Source: Bradyrhizobium icense (GTDB lineage: Bacteria > Pseudomonadota > Alphaproteobacteria > Rhizobiales > Xanthobacteraceae). From it: a stretch of DNA of 64,000 bases. Numbering within the stretch: the first letter of the stretch is position 1; each line of letters begins with the position of its first letter. The notes under the pieces were generated by a model. It saw only the letters and a program-made list of their open reading frames with translations, was not told where the DNA came from and did not search any database. The position numbers were made by a program, and so were the translations under genes. Shown here in pieces: positions 17,578-26,709 of the stretch. Location: positions 3,224,001-3,288,000 of the forward strand of contig NZ_CP016428.1 in the NCBI RefSeq assembly GCF_001693385.1, written 5' to 3'.

Positions 17578-17833
17578 AGTTGAGCGCTCCCCTGATGGCG
17601 AGGTCGGTGGTGTCTGATGCCGTTTGCCCGGATAGTTTACGGTCCACGTCTTCCCAGCGCCAGCGGGGGGTGCCGGCCGGGAATGTATCCCACGGAGGGG
17701 GCAGGCGACCTTCCTTCACCCATTGGTCCCAAGTATCGGGTGATATTTGCAATTCGGCCGCGCCGGTCTCCCGGTCGACATAGGCGGGGGTTCGATCACC
17801 GCGAAGCAGATTCTCAGACTTTCGTACCGTCAT
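17540..17833 (-). CDS. Small helix-turn-helix protein, excisionase-like
   Basis: The protein has 97 residues from ATG 17833; a TTG at 17857 would add 8. A MerR/AlpA-like DNA-binding segment is seen (AAELQISPDTWDQWVKEGRLP, then PRWRWEDVDRKL), the pattern of excisionases and island regulators. The last 38 bp overlap the integrase start, so the two are translated together. Role as a directionality factor is inferred from position and fold. Confidence 0.75.
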   Translation of the reverse strand: MTVRKSENLLRGDRTPAYVDRETGAAELQISPDTWDQWVKEGRLPPPWDTFPAGTPRWRWEDVDRKLSGQTASDTTDLAIRGALNFGKKKGNRRGVA

Positions 17834-17857
17834 TGTCGCCGCACCCGTAATGCTCAA

Positions 17858-19002
17858 CGTCGCATCTGATTTCGGAAACCGGGATTAGGATCCTCGCACC
17901 CGGAAAATTCAGCGGAGTCGTTGCTAGCTTTCATGCCGCGTTCCCGGATCTTTGGATGTCGCAGACCGCGGCGAGGATGGTCGTTGCCGTGGGCGGGAAG
18001 TAGCGGCGTCTCGACGGCTCCCGCGGGACAGGCAGCCCATTCTGACGACATCCCACGCGGCGTTCAGACCGATCGCCTCAGCTCGTCCTTGACAGAATTG
18101 CCGACACAGCGGCGCTGGTTTTCCCCGCCACGTACAAATTTCGCCGCTCCACCTGAACCTGACCTGCGCACTCCTTGGTTCATTCAATCACGGCGTCAAT
18201 TGGTAACTCCACTGAAACGAGGGAAAGCTTGGGTCGTGTTATGGGATAGTTGGAATGGCGAGCGACCCCTTTCGAGCAATAAGATCGAAAGAGATGATAA
18301 AGATCATTTTTTGTTGACTGAACACTTGCGTCCTGCCGAACATAAAGCTTCCGGAGAGATGCCACCGGTCGACGTCAATTTGACGGTTGGTACCGGCGGA
18401 CGGTGATCGCAACACTGGCAATAGTGCGGCGGACGCTAACTTCACGCCGATCTAGCAGCTGCCCTTCATCGCTCGTTTCAGCGGCAACGATCGCCGTTAT
18501 CACAACGGCATAGCATCTTCGAGGGCGAAGGTCCGCTACACCACTACGCTCGGTGCGGCCAACACGCTCGCTGTTGGCACCAAGGCAGGGCGGAAGGCCG
18601 GATATTGATAGAATCGCCGAGTGCTCGGATCGCGGCCCCCTGGTGGTTAATGCTGCATTGTCGTCGCTGAGGACCGTGCAAAGAAACTTCTTTCTTTTGC
18701 GTCGGTGGTGATCACGATTGTGCTTCTGCTCCACGCGACACACCATGGTGCGCATGCAAACTCTCCGACGCATTGCGGCTTTTGGACCGACATAGAGGCT
18801 GGGTTGTCGTGTCGCTAGGTCACTCCCCAATTCACCGCAGGCGTGCCCCTGAAACTAAGGCCGCCAGAGGGGAACGCGGTTACGGAACGATCACGGCGGC
18901 CAATGAACCGCTGGCCCAATTATATAGCGGTTCATCACGCGGAAGAGCGCGCGGATGGCTTCTTGGTTTGTAGTGATGGAGTACAGATTGCACATAGGAT
19001 CA
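17858..19002. other. 1.1 kb without a convincing gene
   Basis: Several short frames exist on both strands, but none has a good ribosome site, recognisable family or natural-looking composition through its length. An AT-rich stretch near 18280-18330 stands out from the GC-rich surroundings. The region looks like decayed island DNA. Confidence 0.4.
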
Positions 19003-19311
19003 CTACATGCATGGATTAAGATACGAACAGACGTACACCAGCCCTCCATAAGCTCCGATTAAAATTGCCGGAAGGCATGGAATAAATCGAAACACCCCGA
19101 AGCCCTCGTCATATAAGCCGCAGCCAAGAAATGCGAGCCAGCCGCAAAAAACTACGGCACTGAACAGAAACGTCGCCTCGCCTGCGACATGCAATGGCCA
19201 GTGCATGCGCGCGACCGAGAATACAATCGAAGGTCCAAGCAACCCGACCGCACCAATTATAAGTGAAATTTTCAGGTAGTCTCTCACAGCCCGTACCCAT
19301 AGCCCTAGCAA
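19003..19311 (-). CDS. Small multi-pass membrane protein
   Basis: The protein has 102 residues from TTG 19311, preceded by AAGGA at a 5-nt distance; a GTG at 19287 is an alternative. Three hydrophobic segments are evident (about 15-35, 45-65, 75-96). No family is recognised. It stands alone, divergent from the broken gene at 19378. A 67-bp spacer between them may hold both promoters. Moderate confidence because the length is short. Confidence 0.5.
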   Translation of the reverse strand: MLGLWVRAVRDYLKISLIIGAVGLLGPSIVFSVARMHWPLHVAGEATFLFSAVVFCGWLAFLGCGLYDEGFGVFRFIPCLPAILIGAYGGLVYVCSYLNPCM

Positions 19312-19377
19312 TCCGTTCCTTGCCCCAAACTCTAGTAAAGTTGCTCAACCCGGCCAAGCTCGCTGTAATGGCCAGCC

Positions 19378-19805
19378 ATGAGCACCAAGAAACGCGAAGT
19401 GATCTGGGGCGGGCGGATCATGGGCGCGGATATGCGCGCCCAAACGGCCCGCCAAAACGCTAAGAAGGCCGCCCGCGCCGCTGATCGAGCCGATGCAGAA
19501 GCAATGGTCAGTCCGAATGGAAGGCTATGGCGGCCCGGCCCAGCCGTCCCCAACGATCGGCCAATGCCTGAATGGAGGTTACGGCTGGCTGGAGATCGAG
19601 TGCTGCCGATGCAAAACAAGGGCAAGCCTGCCACTCGATGCTATCCGCAGGCCGCGTGATACGCCGATCTGGAAGCTAGAACCGTCCTTCCGGTGCCGAT
19701 CATGCGGCACGCGTCGTTACAAGCTGCCGGTTCGGATGATCAAGTTGACTGAGCAGCGGGGAGATTACGCCGTACAAGTGGGTGCATCCTGACGAGGAAC
19801 GATGA
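19378..19805 (+). pseudogene. Rhizobial zinc-ribbon-like hypothetical gene with two frameshifts
   Basis: Three frames in succession appear to form one gene. The basic, Ala-rich start (MSTKKREVIWGGRIMGAD) is in the frame of 19378. The central part, including ECCRCKTRASLPLDAIRRP and RCRSCGTRRYK, is in the frame of 19493. The end EITPYKWVHPDEER is read from 19761 to the stop at 19803. Both changes are +1 shifts, the second inside CGGGGAG. The central cysteines (CxxC twice) suggest a zinc ribbon. I recall proteins with this middle and this end in rhizobia, so decay rather than sequencing error is likely but not proven. Confidence 0.6.
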
Positions 19806-20137
19806 CTTAAGCGAGCCGAAGCGGGGGTCGCGATGGCTCTCTCAAATGCCACTACGGCAGAGCCGTCTTTGCCAGCGCAATGCAACTTTTAAAAGTCCGG
19901 CAGATGCCCATTATGCAGACCGAGGTTTCGAACCAATTCAAGTTGCGAAGTGCGCGCCGCCCCACCCGTAGAAATACGGTAAGAGCGATCTTGCGTGCGC
20001 TAGCCTGTTCATAAGCCTTTGGTAGTGTCCCACGACTCATCAATGCGCGGGTATACCTATGAACACCACTTCAGGACGAAGATTCGGCACAATACATCTT
20101 TCGTCATTCTTTTTGTCATTTTGCCGCCGAGGGATCG
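19806..20137. other. Upstream region of the phosphoesterase-STAND gene
   Basis: No gene is supported in these 332 bp. The last 60 bp before 20138 are AT-rich and pyrimidine-rich and probably contain the promoter; GAGGG at 20127-20131 is the likely ribosome site. Confidence 0.4.
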
Positions 20138-23100
20138 ATGCAGATCATCCACCTGACTGACTTGCACTATACGAGAAATTCCCCTTTTCAAGCCCAGCTC
20201 ATCAAAGCGCTAACCGATGATTTAAAAAAGATTTTGGACGATGGAGCCTCGCCCGATTTTTTGGTTTTCTCTGGCGATCTTGTCAACGATCCAGACGAAC
20301 CTGACATCTATTCCGAGCTTGACGAAAAATTCTTAACCCCGCTCAGGGAACTTCTGCGCCTCCGTCCGAGCGGTGTTGTTTTCTGTCCGGGAAATCATGA
20401 TGTTAGTCGCAAGGCTATTTCTGATTGGGCGGACGAACGCAAAAAACTTGTTGCGGCGATGGAGACGAGCCAACAAGCGATCAACGACCATCTCAAGTTA
20501 GCGCCTACAGTCGCATACACCCGCGCAATCGGTTCGGGTTTCTTCGAATTAGCGAAAGCATATGGTCATGAATGGGCCAACCCTTACACTAAGACCTACA
20601 ATTTTCCCGATAAGGCTACCAGTTTTGTTGCCTTAAATACGGGGTATGCATGCGGCCTTGAGGGGTCAAAACATGATCGTGGAAAAATCGCACTCTCTGC
20701 GGGCGTAGTGCTCTCGGCGTTTCAAGAAGTGACTAGCGGGCACAAAGCCTATTCCTTGATGCACCACACAGCGGCCGACCTGAATGAACACACAAGCCGA
20801 CTGTTTCTGCCGCTCCTGTTCAAGAACTCAGCGCTCCACATGTTCGGGCACGTTCACCAGCCGAATCCAATTGTCCAAATGTCGCCGAGCGCGACCTGCT
20901 TCACCGTGCAAGGTGGAGCGCTTTATGAACGGGATGGTCAATATAACGGCTACTCCATCATCTCGCTTGCCGAGGCTGAAAACTATGCGTCTACAGCTTA
21001 CAGAACTTACTGGGTAGACCGCCACGAGTTTGACATTGGTACCAACGTCACCTCTGGAGGCATATTCTACAGCACGCCGGCTGCTCAATCTTATTGGGCT
21101 AATCTCGTCCCTTCTGCCTCGAACGACGACGTCAGCTATTGGCTGCTCGAAACGTTGCCCAGCGTGGCCAAAGAACTCGACAAGACGATGACCGCCAAGC
21201 AACTGAGGGACGTCTTTGTTGAACCGATCATAAAGAAATCACGTCTAGAGGATGATGGAGGAAATCGGGACCAACGTTTGTCAGTGGCCGATATTATAAA
21301 ATCCCCCAACCATACGGTGATATCGGCAGCCAGCGAATATGGCTGTACCTCTCTCCTTGCCTTTATCACTATGGCCTATCACGAGGAGTGCGTGAACCTA
21401 CCCAAGGCCATGGTACCAGCATTCATAGATGCGCGACGCATCAAGGGGTCTTACGAAGCAGCCGTGAACAAGGTGATCCGCGATGCCCTTCCAGAGAGCG
21501 AGGACCGCAGGTTGAAATTAGGTGCTCTGCACGACAGTGGCCGCCTTGTTATCATCGTTGACGACGTCAATCCCGAAAAGCCTGCTCACGTTAGCTTCAT
21601 CAAGGCTGTGCGCAACCTCTATCCACAAGCTCGGCTTATCGTCGCCATAAAACTGAACCTCCTTGACACGGAGCGTTTGCGCCCGATCATCGGTATAGAC
21701 AATTACGATCTCCTTCAAATCGTTGCGTTGTCCCGGGGCAAAGTCCGCACATTCGTTGAAAAGTGGCACTTGCCTCCCCGCTATCAGACAGACACGGTCG
21801 TTGACGAGATACATTCTCGTTTTCAGGCTCTTGGCATTCCTCAAACAGCCGCGTATGTCGCGATCTACTTAGCTGTGCTGGAGGAAAGCGAGGGCTACGA
21901 TCCTTTGAACTCCTCAACCGTGATCGAGAATTTCGTCGAAAGTTCGCTGCAGAAGCATAAGCCTCAATTCCTATTTCGTAGCTCATTCGACTATCGGAAC
22001 CAGATCGACTATCTCGGCGCAATTGCCGAAAGCATGTGTCGGGAGAACCGTTTCATCGTAGCCTATGAAGATTTATACAAATGGACCAAGGAACATTTTG
22101 AAGGAATTGGACAAGAACACGATCACAGCAAGCTCATCCGCCACTTTATAGACGCCAAGGTCTTCGCCGATGAAGGCAACTCGATCTATTTTCGATACAA
22201 CATATTTCTTTCTTTCTTTATCGCGCACCGGATGCAGCAATCCGTGTCATTCCGAAATTGGATGCTTCAGGACAATCGGTACGTAAATTACATATCCGAA
22301 TTTGACATCTATTGCGGCCTCTCCCGTCAAGACGAGGAAACGCTCGAATTTTTCGGCAATGAGTTCGCCACCTTTGAGGCCAAGCTGGAGGCTCTCCTAA
22401 CTCCCCTTTCTTGGACAGATCGGCTTGAAACGTTGTCGGTTCCGGCTGTGAAGAAAACCGACGTTGAGGCTTTCACAAAAAGTATAGAAACCCAGCTCAC
22501 CAAAGCGGCATCGCCTGAGGAACGGGACGAAGAAATATCAAAACAAGTTGCCGACACAGAGGATGTTAAGCCCCAAGCCCAGCGTCCTGAGGTAATTGGG
22601 ACGCTGCCAAATTGGGTCCTGAGCCTGCGGGCGTATACCGTCGCCTTGAAAAATCTAGAAAACATACCGCGTGAAAAAAAGGAGAGACACCTTTCGAAGA
22701 TTCTGGCTGGTTGGTCGAAGCTAATTTTATACGCCTGTATCGTTTTCAAGAACGTGATCGAAAAGAGGCGGCTCCAGATTGGGGATATAAATTTTGAAAT
22801 AGAACTGCCTCCTAAGTTGGACGCGCGGTTCTTGCGCATGTTCTTTCTGACAATTCCGGTCTACATATCGGAGGTCATGCGACGCGACCTAGGGTCACAA
22901 AAGCTCTCGCTGCAGTTGAAGAACGACAGCTTGGCGAAGTCGTTATCCGATTCATTCTTACAGACAGCTACCTACGCGGACCTTAAGCTGCCCGAGTACA
23001 TTAACAGACTGAGGGCTTTTCAAAGAAAGTCGAAAGACTCGCACATCTTTCTGGAGATACTTCTGCTCAAGATGCGTGGTATCTTTTTGCGTCTTGGGCT

Positions 23101-23260
23101 TCAGGAGAACGAACAACTACCATTCCTCGCAGTTGCTGCGGAAATTAGTGCTGACATCAAGGGACTGGAAGGCGATGAACGCACGAAGGAGATTGATCGC
23201 TACACTAACGAACTTCGTCGCCTTGGCCAGGTAAACAAGCTGCGGGACAATATGCAATAG
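20138..23260 (+). CDS. Metallophosphoesterase-STAND-like NTPase fusion, candidate defence protein
   Basis: The protein has 1040 residues. Residues 1-300 form a calcineurin-like phosphoesterase with every metal motif: DLH (Asp8, His10), GDLVN (Asp47), GNHD (Asn86, His87), MHH (His209/210) and GHVH (His238, His240). Residues about 380-650 resemble the NTPase core of STAND/NACHT-like proteins: a P-loop-like strand-turn-helix SAASEYGCTSLL (396-407) in which the Walker A lysine is Cys403, and a Walker B VIIVDD (471-476). The remainder is a helical region with a charged linker (about 770-830). Fusions of a nuclease-type effector to a STAND sensor are a known layout of bacterial anti-phage proteins. 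Base composition is clearly more AT-rich than the core genes. No partner gene is adjacent. The defence role is inference. Confidence 0.8.
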   Translation: MQIIHLTDLHYTRNSPFQAQLIKALTDDLKKILDDGASPDFLVFSGDLVNDPDEPDIYSELDEKFLTPLRELLRLRPSGVVFCPGNHDVSRKAISDWADERKKLVAAMETSQQAINDHLKLAPTVAYTRAIGSGFFELAKAYGHEWANPYTKTYNFPDKATSFVALNTGYACGLEGSKHDRGKIALSAGVVLSAFQEVTSGHKAYSLMHHTAADLNEHTSRLFLPLLFKNSALHMFGHVHQPNPIVQMSPSATCFTVQGGALYERDGQYNGYSIISLAEAENYASTAYRTYWVDRHEFDIGTNVTSGGIFYSTPAAQSYWANLVPSASNDDVSYWLLETLPSVAKELDKTMTAKQLRDVFVEPIIKKSRLEDDGGNRDQRLSVADIIKSPNHTVISAASEYGCTSLLAFITMAYHEECVNLPKAMVPAFIDARRIKGSYEAAVNKVIRDALPESEDRRLKLGALHDSGRLVIIVDDVNPEKPAHVSFIKAVRNLYPQARLIVAIKLNLLDTERLRPIIGIDNYDLLQIVALSRGKVRTFVEKWHLPPRYQTDTVVDEIHSRFQALGIPQTAAYVAIYLAVLEESEGYDPLNSSTVIENFVESSLQKHKPQFLFRSSFDYRNQIDYLGAIAESMCRENRFIVAYEDLYKWTKEHFEGIGQEHDHSKLIRHFIDAKVFADEGNSIYFRYNIFLSFFIAHRMQQSVSFRNWMLQDNRYVNYISEFDIYCGLSRQDEETLEFFGNEFATFEAKLEALLTPLSWTDRLETLSVPAVKKTDVEAFTKSIETQLTKAASPEERDEEISKQVADTEDVKPQAQRPEVIGTLPNWVLSLRAYTVALKNLENIPREKKERHLSKILAGWSKLILYACIVFKNVIEKRRLQIGDINFEIELPPKLDARFLRMFFLTIPVYISEVMRRDLGSQKLSLQLKNDSLAKSLSDSFLQTATYADLKLPEYINRLRAFQRKSKDSHIFLEILLLKMRGIFLRLGLQENEQLPFLAVAAEISADIKGLEGDERTKEIDRYTNELRRLGQVNKLRDNMQ

Positions 23261-23478
23261 TTCTGCGTATCCAGTTCTCACCTTCTTGGCCGCGGGATCA
23301 TCTGGCGTCATTAACAAGGGCAAAAGGGCAGGGCCCCGCGCCAACATAGGTTTTACGTCACTGACACCAAAAAACTCGGCGGAAACCTGTCGGGGGGAAC
23401 GTAGGAGCGCTCCCCCGCGACCACTTTTCCACTCCTTTGACCTGGTTCGGATAAGCCTTCTGACCTGCCACTGAATTT

Positions 23479-24405
23479 TCATCCAGCAGCGGTTAGAGTC
23501 TCGGGGTTTTGTACGCCAAGTGGCGCGGGTGGAGCAACGGACGATCGGCGGAGCTGGTCGGGGTTGCGCAGCCGATCGTCCGTTGCGGTGAGGTGGGCGG
23601 CATAGACCGCGGGGGTCAGGTATTTCAGCGACGAGTGAGGCCGCCGGATATTGTAGTCGGCGACCCAGTTGGCGATCTTGGCGCGGGCGTCATCCAGATC
23701 GAAGAACAGGGTCTCGTTGAGCAGTTCATCGCGCATCCGGCCATTAAAACTCTCGATGAAGCCGTTCTGCATCGGCTTTCCCGGCGCGATAAAGTGCCAA
23801 TCGATGACCGTCTCCTTGCTCCAGGCGAGCATGGCGTTGCAGGTGAACTCGGTGCCATGGTCGGACACGATCATTTCTGGCTTGCCGCGTCGCTCGACGA
23901 TTGCCGTCAGTTCGCGGGCGACGCGCCGTCCTGAGATCGACGTCTCCGGAATGGCGCCCAGGCATTCCTTAGTGACGTCGTCGACGATGTTGAGAATGCG
24001 GAAGCGCCGGCCGTTGGCGAACTGGTCGTGGACGAAGTCCAGCGACCAGCGCGCGTTGGGCCTCGCCTCGATCAGGATCGGGGCACGGGTCCCCACAGCT
24101 TTGCGCCGAGCCCGCCGCTTGCGGACGGTGAGCCCTTCCTCGCGATAAATCCGGTAGATCCGATTGATCCCCGAGGGCTCTCCCTCCCGTCGCAGCAGGA
24201 CGAATAGCCGGCGGTAGCCGAACCGCCGCCGCTCGTTGGCGAGATCGCGCAACCGGCCGCGCAGAGCCGCGTCCGCAGGGCGGCTGGAGCGATAACGGAT
24301 CAACTTCCGATCCGCGCCCACGATCGAGCAGGCCCGCCGTTCCGACAGGCTCATGACGGCCTGCAGATGCGCGACCGCAGCGCGCTTGGCGGCGGGCCCT
24401 ACCAT
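23479..24405 (-). CDS. IS3-family transposase OrfB (DDE catalytic part)
   Basis: The protein has 308 residues from ATG 24405; the same frame continues upstream and is joined to OrfA by a -1 shift. The rve integrase core has the DDE triad in [16 protein letters not shown] and [10 protein letters not shown], followed by an HSSLKY-type end ([12 protein letters not shown]). It lacks its own good ribosome site, as expected if it is made mainly as an OrfAB fusion. Confidence 0.92.
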   Translation of the reverse strand: MVGPAAKRAAVAHLQAVMSLSERRACSIVGADRKLIRYRSSRPADAALRGRLRDLANERRRFGYRRLFVLLRREGEPSGINRIYRIYREEGLTVRKRRARRKAVGTRAPILIEARPNARWSLDFVHDQFANGRRFRILNIVDDVTKECLGAIPETSISGRRVARELTAIVERRGKPEMIVSDHGTEFTCNAMLAWSKETVIDWHFIAPGKPMQNGFIESFNGRMRDELLNETLFFDLDDARAKIANWVADYNIRRPHSSLKYLTPAVYAAHLTATDDRLRNPDQLRRSSVAPPAPLGVQNPETLTAAG

Positions 24406-24665
24406 TTTTTTGAAAGCAGCTCGCGAAGGGCGGCCGCGTCGAGCATCTGCTCGGCCAGAAGCTTCTTCAGCTTCGCGTTCTCCTCTTCCAAGGCCCTCAG
24501 CCGTTTCGCCTCGGAAACGTCCATGCCGCCGAATTTGGCCTTCCAATTGTAGATCGTTGCTTCGGAGATCCCATGCTTGCGAGCCAGGTCAGCTGTCTTC
24601 GCCCCAGCCTCATGCTCCTTCAATACCGCGATAATCTGCTCTTCCGTGAACCTTGCTCGCTTCAT
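24399..24665 (-). CDS. IS3-family transposase OrfA
   Basis: The protein has 88 residues. It has a helix-turn-helix start ([29 protein letters not shown]) and a leucine-zipper region ([18 protein letters not shown]). A run of seven A on the coding strand (T run 24405-24411) lies just before the stop TAG and is the usual -1 slip site that makes OrfAB. Confidence 0.93.
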   Translation of the reverse strand: MKRARFTEEQIIAVLKEHEAGAKTADLARKHGISEATIYNWKAKFGGMDVSEAKRLRALEEENAKLKKLLAEQMLDAAALRELLSKKW

Positions 24666-24794
24666 CTGTCCGTCCTTCTTCGGGCCGGACTCTAACTCCT
24701 TCTGGAGGAAATACTCAGTGGCAGGTCAGGGCGTTCTGGTGAGCTGCCCCAAGGCGCCGAGAAATAAAATCTGCTAAGTGATTGATTTCATGAC

Positions 24795-24839
24795 GGGCCC
24801 GGCACCACTCGAACCTGCAACCAGACCGTTATGAGCGAC
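24795..24839 (-). pseudogene. tRNA-Met(CAU) 3' fragment, possible attachment-site remnant
   Basis: On the reverse strand the piece reads GCTCATAACGGTC (anticodon loop with CAT), then TGGTTGCAGGTTCGAGT and GCCGGGCCCG. This matches the anticodon-to-acceptor half of rhizobial elongator tRNA-Met as I remember it. The T-stem is broken (GCAGG against GGTGC) and no 5' half is present. Such 3' tRNA fragments are left by integrases that use tRNA genes as targets. It lies 66 bp beyond the IS3 element end. Confidence 0.55.
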
Positions 24840-25398
24840 GGGATAAAGGTTGGGTTCGTGGATTTTTCTGCATTTTCGATCGGGTGCGATCGCGTTCGTT
24901 GCGTCGTTTCTGGTGTGAAACTGGTGCGTACCTCTGGAGGCCAAATGACCGATTGGGATTGGGTGGCGCTCGAATGGCACGACCTTGGCGCCCAGCGGGC
25001 AGCTGCAACTGGATATCGCCAGCGCTAGAGTCCGTTGCGAGCGCAGTCCGAAGCTCGGCAATCACGGGAGCAATGCGCACCATGGCGATCGAAGTGCGAT
25101 GGGGCATGTTTGCCATTCAAATTGATGAGCCCATTGCCCGGCGCTGGGGTGAAATGCTCGGCCGCAATGACAAGCACACCGATGACTCTCTGGACTGGTC
25201 GCGACCGCTGCTGTTAGGGGGGTTATCGTGTGACCCGCAACGAGGCTGATTTCAGGGAAGAACGTGACTATTCTGAACCCTTTTAAGAGGTCATCAAAGG
25301 TAGTTTCGCCAACGTAGTTACGACGTTACGATCCTTTCAGCGTCACAGGCATGGTCGTCTCGTCCAGTTCATGCCGTGCGACGGCATCCTTCCTGGCG
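24840..25398. other. 560 bp without a convincing gene
   Basis: Only short overlapping frames are present, none with a recognisable family. This is the stretch between the tRNA-Met fragment and the end of the secreted-protein cluster. Confidence 0.4.
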
Positions 25399-25830
25399 CT
25401 AACCGCAAGGTGGTATGCCGCTCGCCTTCGCATTTTCCAAGGACGTCTCTCCCACCTTGAAGCCTCCGCTCCAGATGCTCACCATCGAGTCGTCGGCTCC
25501 CCCGGTGTAGCAATAGCTCGCGGGCGACATCTCCATCGTGAGATCTGGTGTATCGATCACTTTCCGCAGATTCAATGCCGAGGCGCAGTGAAGCAAGATG
25601 GCGGTGAGATCGTCGTTCTTAAGTGAGGCGACGTCGAGCTTTTCAATCAGATTGACGAGATTTCTTGCCTCTGGCGGCATATTCGGATCTATTGCCGTCG
25701 AAGCGGCGCTTGACGCTTCCACGTTGGTCGGAGCCATCTTCGGAACGCTCGCGATCTCCTCCTTCTTGCTTTTCCTCTTGCTCGATTTTGTCTTGGATTT
25801 GGCTTTAGCCTTCTTGCGTGAAGCGTTCAA
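25399..25830 (-). CDS. Lysine-rich small protein, unknown function
   Basis: The protein has 143 residues from TTG 25830, supported by AGGAGG at 7 nt. The ribosome site lies in the 12-bp gap after the stop of the lipoprotein gene, so the two are an operon. The first 30 residues are Lys/Ser-rich (KKAKAKSKTKSSKRKSKKEE) and probably disordered or nucleic-acid binding. The rest is a compact domain with two cysteines (HCASALN, SYCYTGG). No family is recognised. Confidence 0.65.
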   Translation of the reverse strand: MNASRKKAKAKSKTKSSKRKSKKEEIASVPKMAPTNVEASSAASTAIDPNMPPEARNLVNLIEKLDVASLKNDDLTAILLHCASALNLRKVIDTPDLTMEMSPASYCYTGGADDSMVSIWSGGFKVGETSLENAKASGIPPCG

Positions 25831-25842
25831 TTTTGCCTCCTG

Positions 25843-26709
25843 TTACGGCAAGATGCGCGAACCGCGAAGTCCGGCCTTCAGCTGTTCGTTGATGTGGAAT
25901 GATTCGGCCAAAGGCGTGAGCTTCCGCCCGCCATCTGCCAATGGACCAAACGTGAAGACGACCTGATGCTTTCGCTCACGCCCTGTACTGAAGAGATTTC
26001 CGGAGGGATTGACGGAGCCCGTTGTGAATTTCCAGGTCGGCGTAATGTCGCCCGACACAGTCTCCTTGATCGATACCGTTTGGGTAAGAACGTTCTTTTC
26101 ATTCACGAGTAGATCTGACTCATCGGGATCGGTCGCGAAACCGAGCTGCACGATTTGAATACGGGATTGGAGTAACGGAAGTATCCGAAGGTCGATATCA
26201 ACCAGAGGGGAGCCTTCCCTGTTGCCGCGTGGATCGCGGCACGGACGCTCTTGACTGCCCAGGTGGAACAGGTCTGGCTTGTAGAGCGCCGCTATGGGAT
26301 AAAACACATTATAAGTGTTATCGTTCGTCGAGACTGCGGCGCCGCTGATGCCACCGGATAGTGTGAAAATCGACGACGCAGGCGAGACGGGTGCCCAAAT
26401 GCCGGAGGGACTAATCGTCGAATTCTCGGTAACCGTGAGATCGGTCGCGACCTCGACGCCCCAACTGGCAAGAAAGCGGCTATACGCCCGGCGATTCCGC
26501 CTGTCCCTTGCTTGCGCGAGATCGCTCTTGATCGCCAGGGTGACGGCATAGCTCAGTTCGCATACGATACTGCGAACAAGGGTTGCGTTCATGTCGGCGA
26601 CTTCGCGTGCGGTGTCGTTAGGCCAGTCTCTTTGACTGGGAATGTAGGTTCCACATGCCCCAAGTGACAGGCAGCAGGACGTTACCAAGAACAGCTGAAC
26701 CGACCTCAT
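25843..26709 (-). CDS. Putative lipoprotein, unknown function
   Basis: The protein has 288 residues from ATG 26709; the open frame extends further upstream but only this start gives a signal peptide. The lipobox LSLGAC places the lipidated cysteine at about residue 18. The mature part is beta-rich, with repeated Ser/Thr/Gly segments (TLSGGISGAAVSTNDNTYNVFYP) and PSGNLFSTGRERKHQVVFTFGP near the end. GAGG precedes the start. Its function is unknown. The context, with two other exported proteins on the same strand, suggests an envelope-associated system. Confidence 0.7.
   Translation of the reverse strand: MRSVQLFLVTSCCLSLGACGTYIPSQRDWPNDTAREVADMNATLVRSIVCELSYAVTLAIKSDLAQARDRRNRRAYSRFLASWGVEVATDLTVTENSTISPSGIWAPVSPASSIFTLSGGISGAAVSTNDNTYNVFYPIAALYKPDLFHLGSQERPCRDPRGNREGSPLVDIDLRILPLLQSRIQIVQLGFATDPDESDLLVNEKNVLTQTVSIKETVSGDITPTWKFTTGSVNPSGNLFSTGRERKHQVVFTFGPLADGGRKLTPLAESFHINEQLKAGLRGSRILP

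Larger units (their letters stand above)
23461..24728 (-). mobile_element. IS3-family insertion sequence (IS407-like)
   Basis: The element is 1268 bp. The ends form imperfect inverted repeats: TGACCTGCCACTGAATTTTC at 23461 matches the reverse strand from 24728, TGACCTGCCACTGAGTATTTC, and the similarity continues into GTTAGAGTC on both sides. It contains orfA and orfB with an A7 frameshift site. I see no matching 3-4 bp target duplication at the two flanks, so one flank may have been rearranged. Confidence 0.9.

Noticed and set aside
17921..18406. 161-codon + frame in the gene-poor stretch after the integrase
   Set aside because: No ribosome site, mixed composition (basic Ser/Pro-rich then charged), and overlapping frames on the other strand; not enough support.
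23117..23482. 121-codon - frame next to the IS3 element
   Set aside because: Half of it is antisense to the end of the phosphoesterase-STAND gene, and its first residues come from the IS end.
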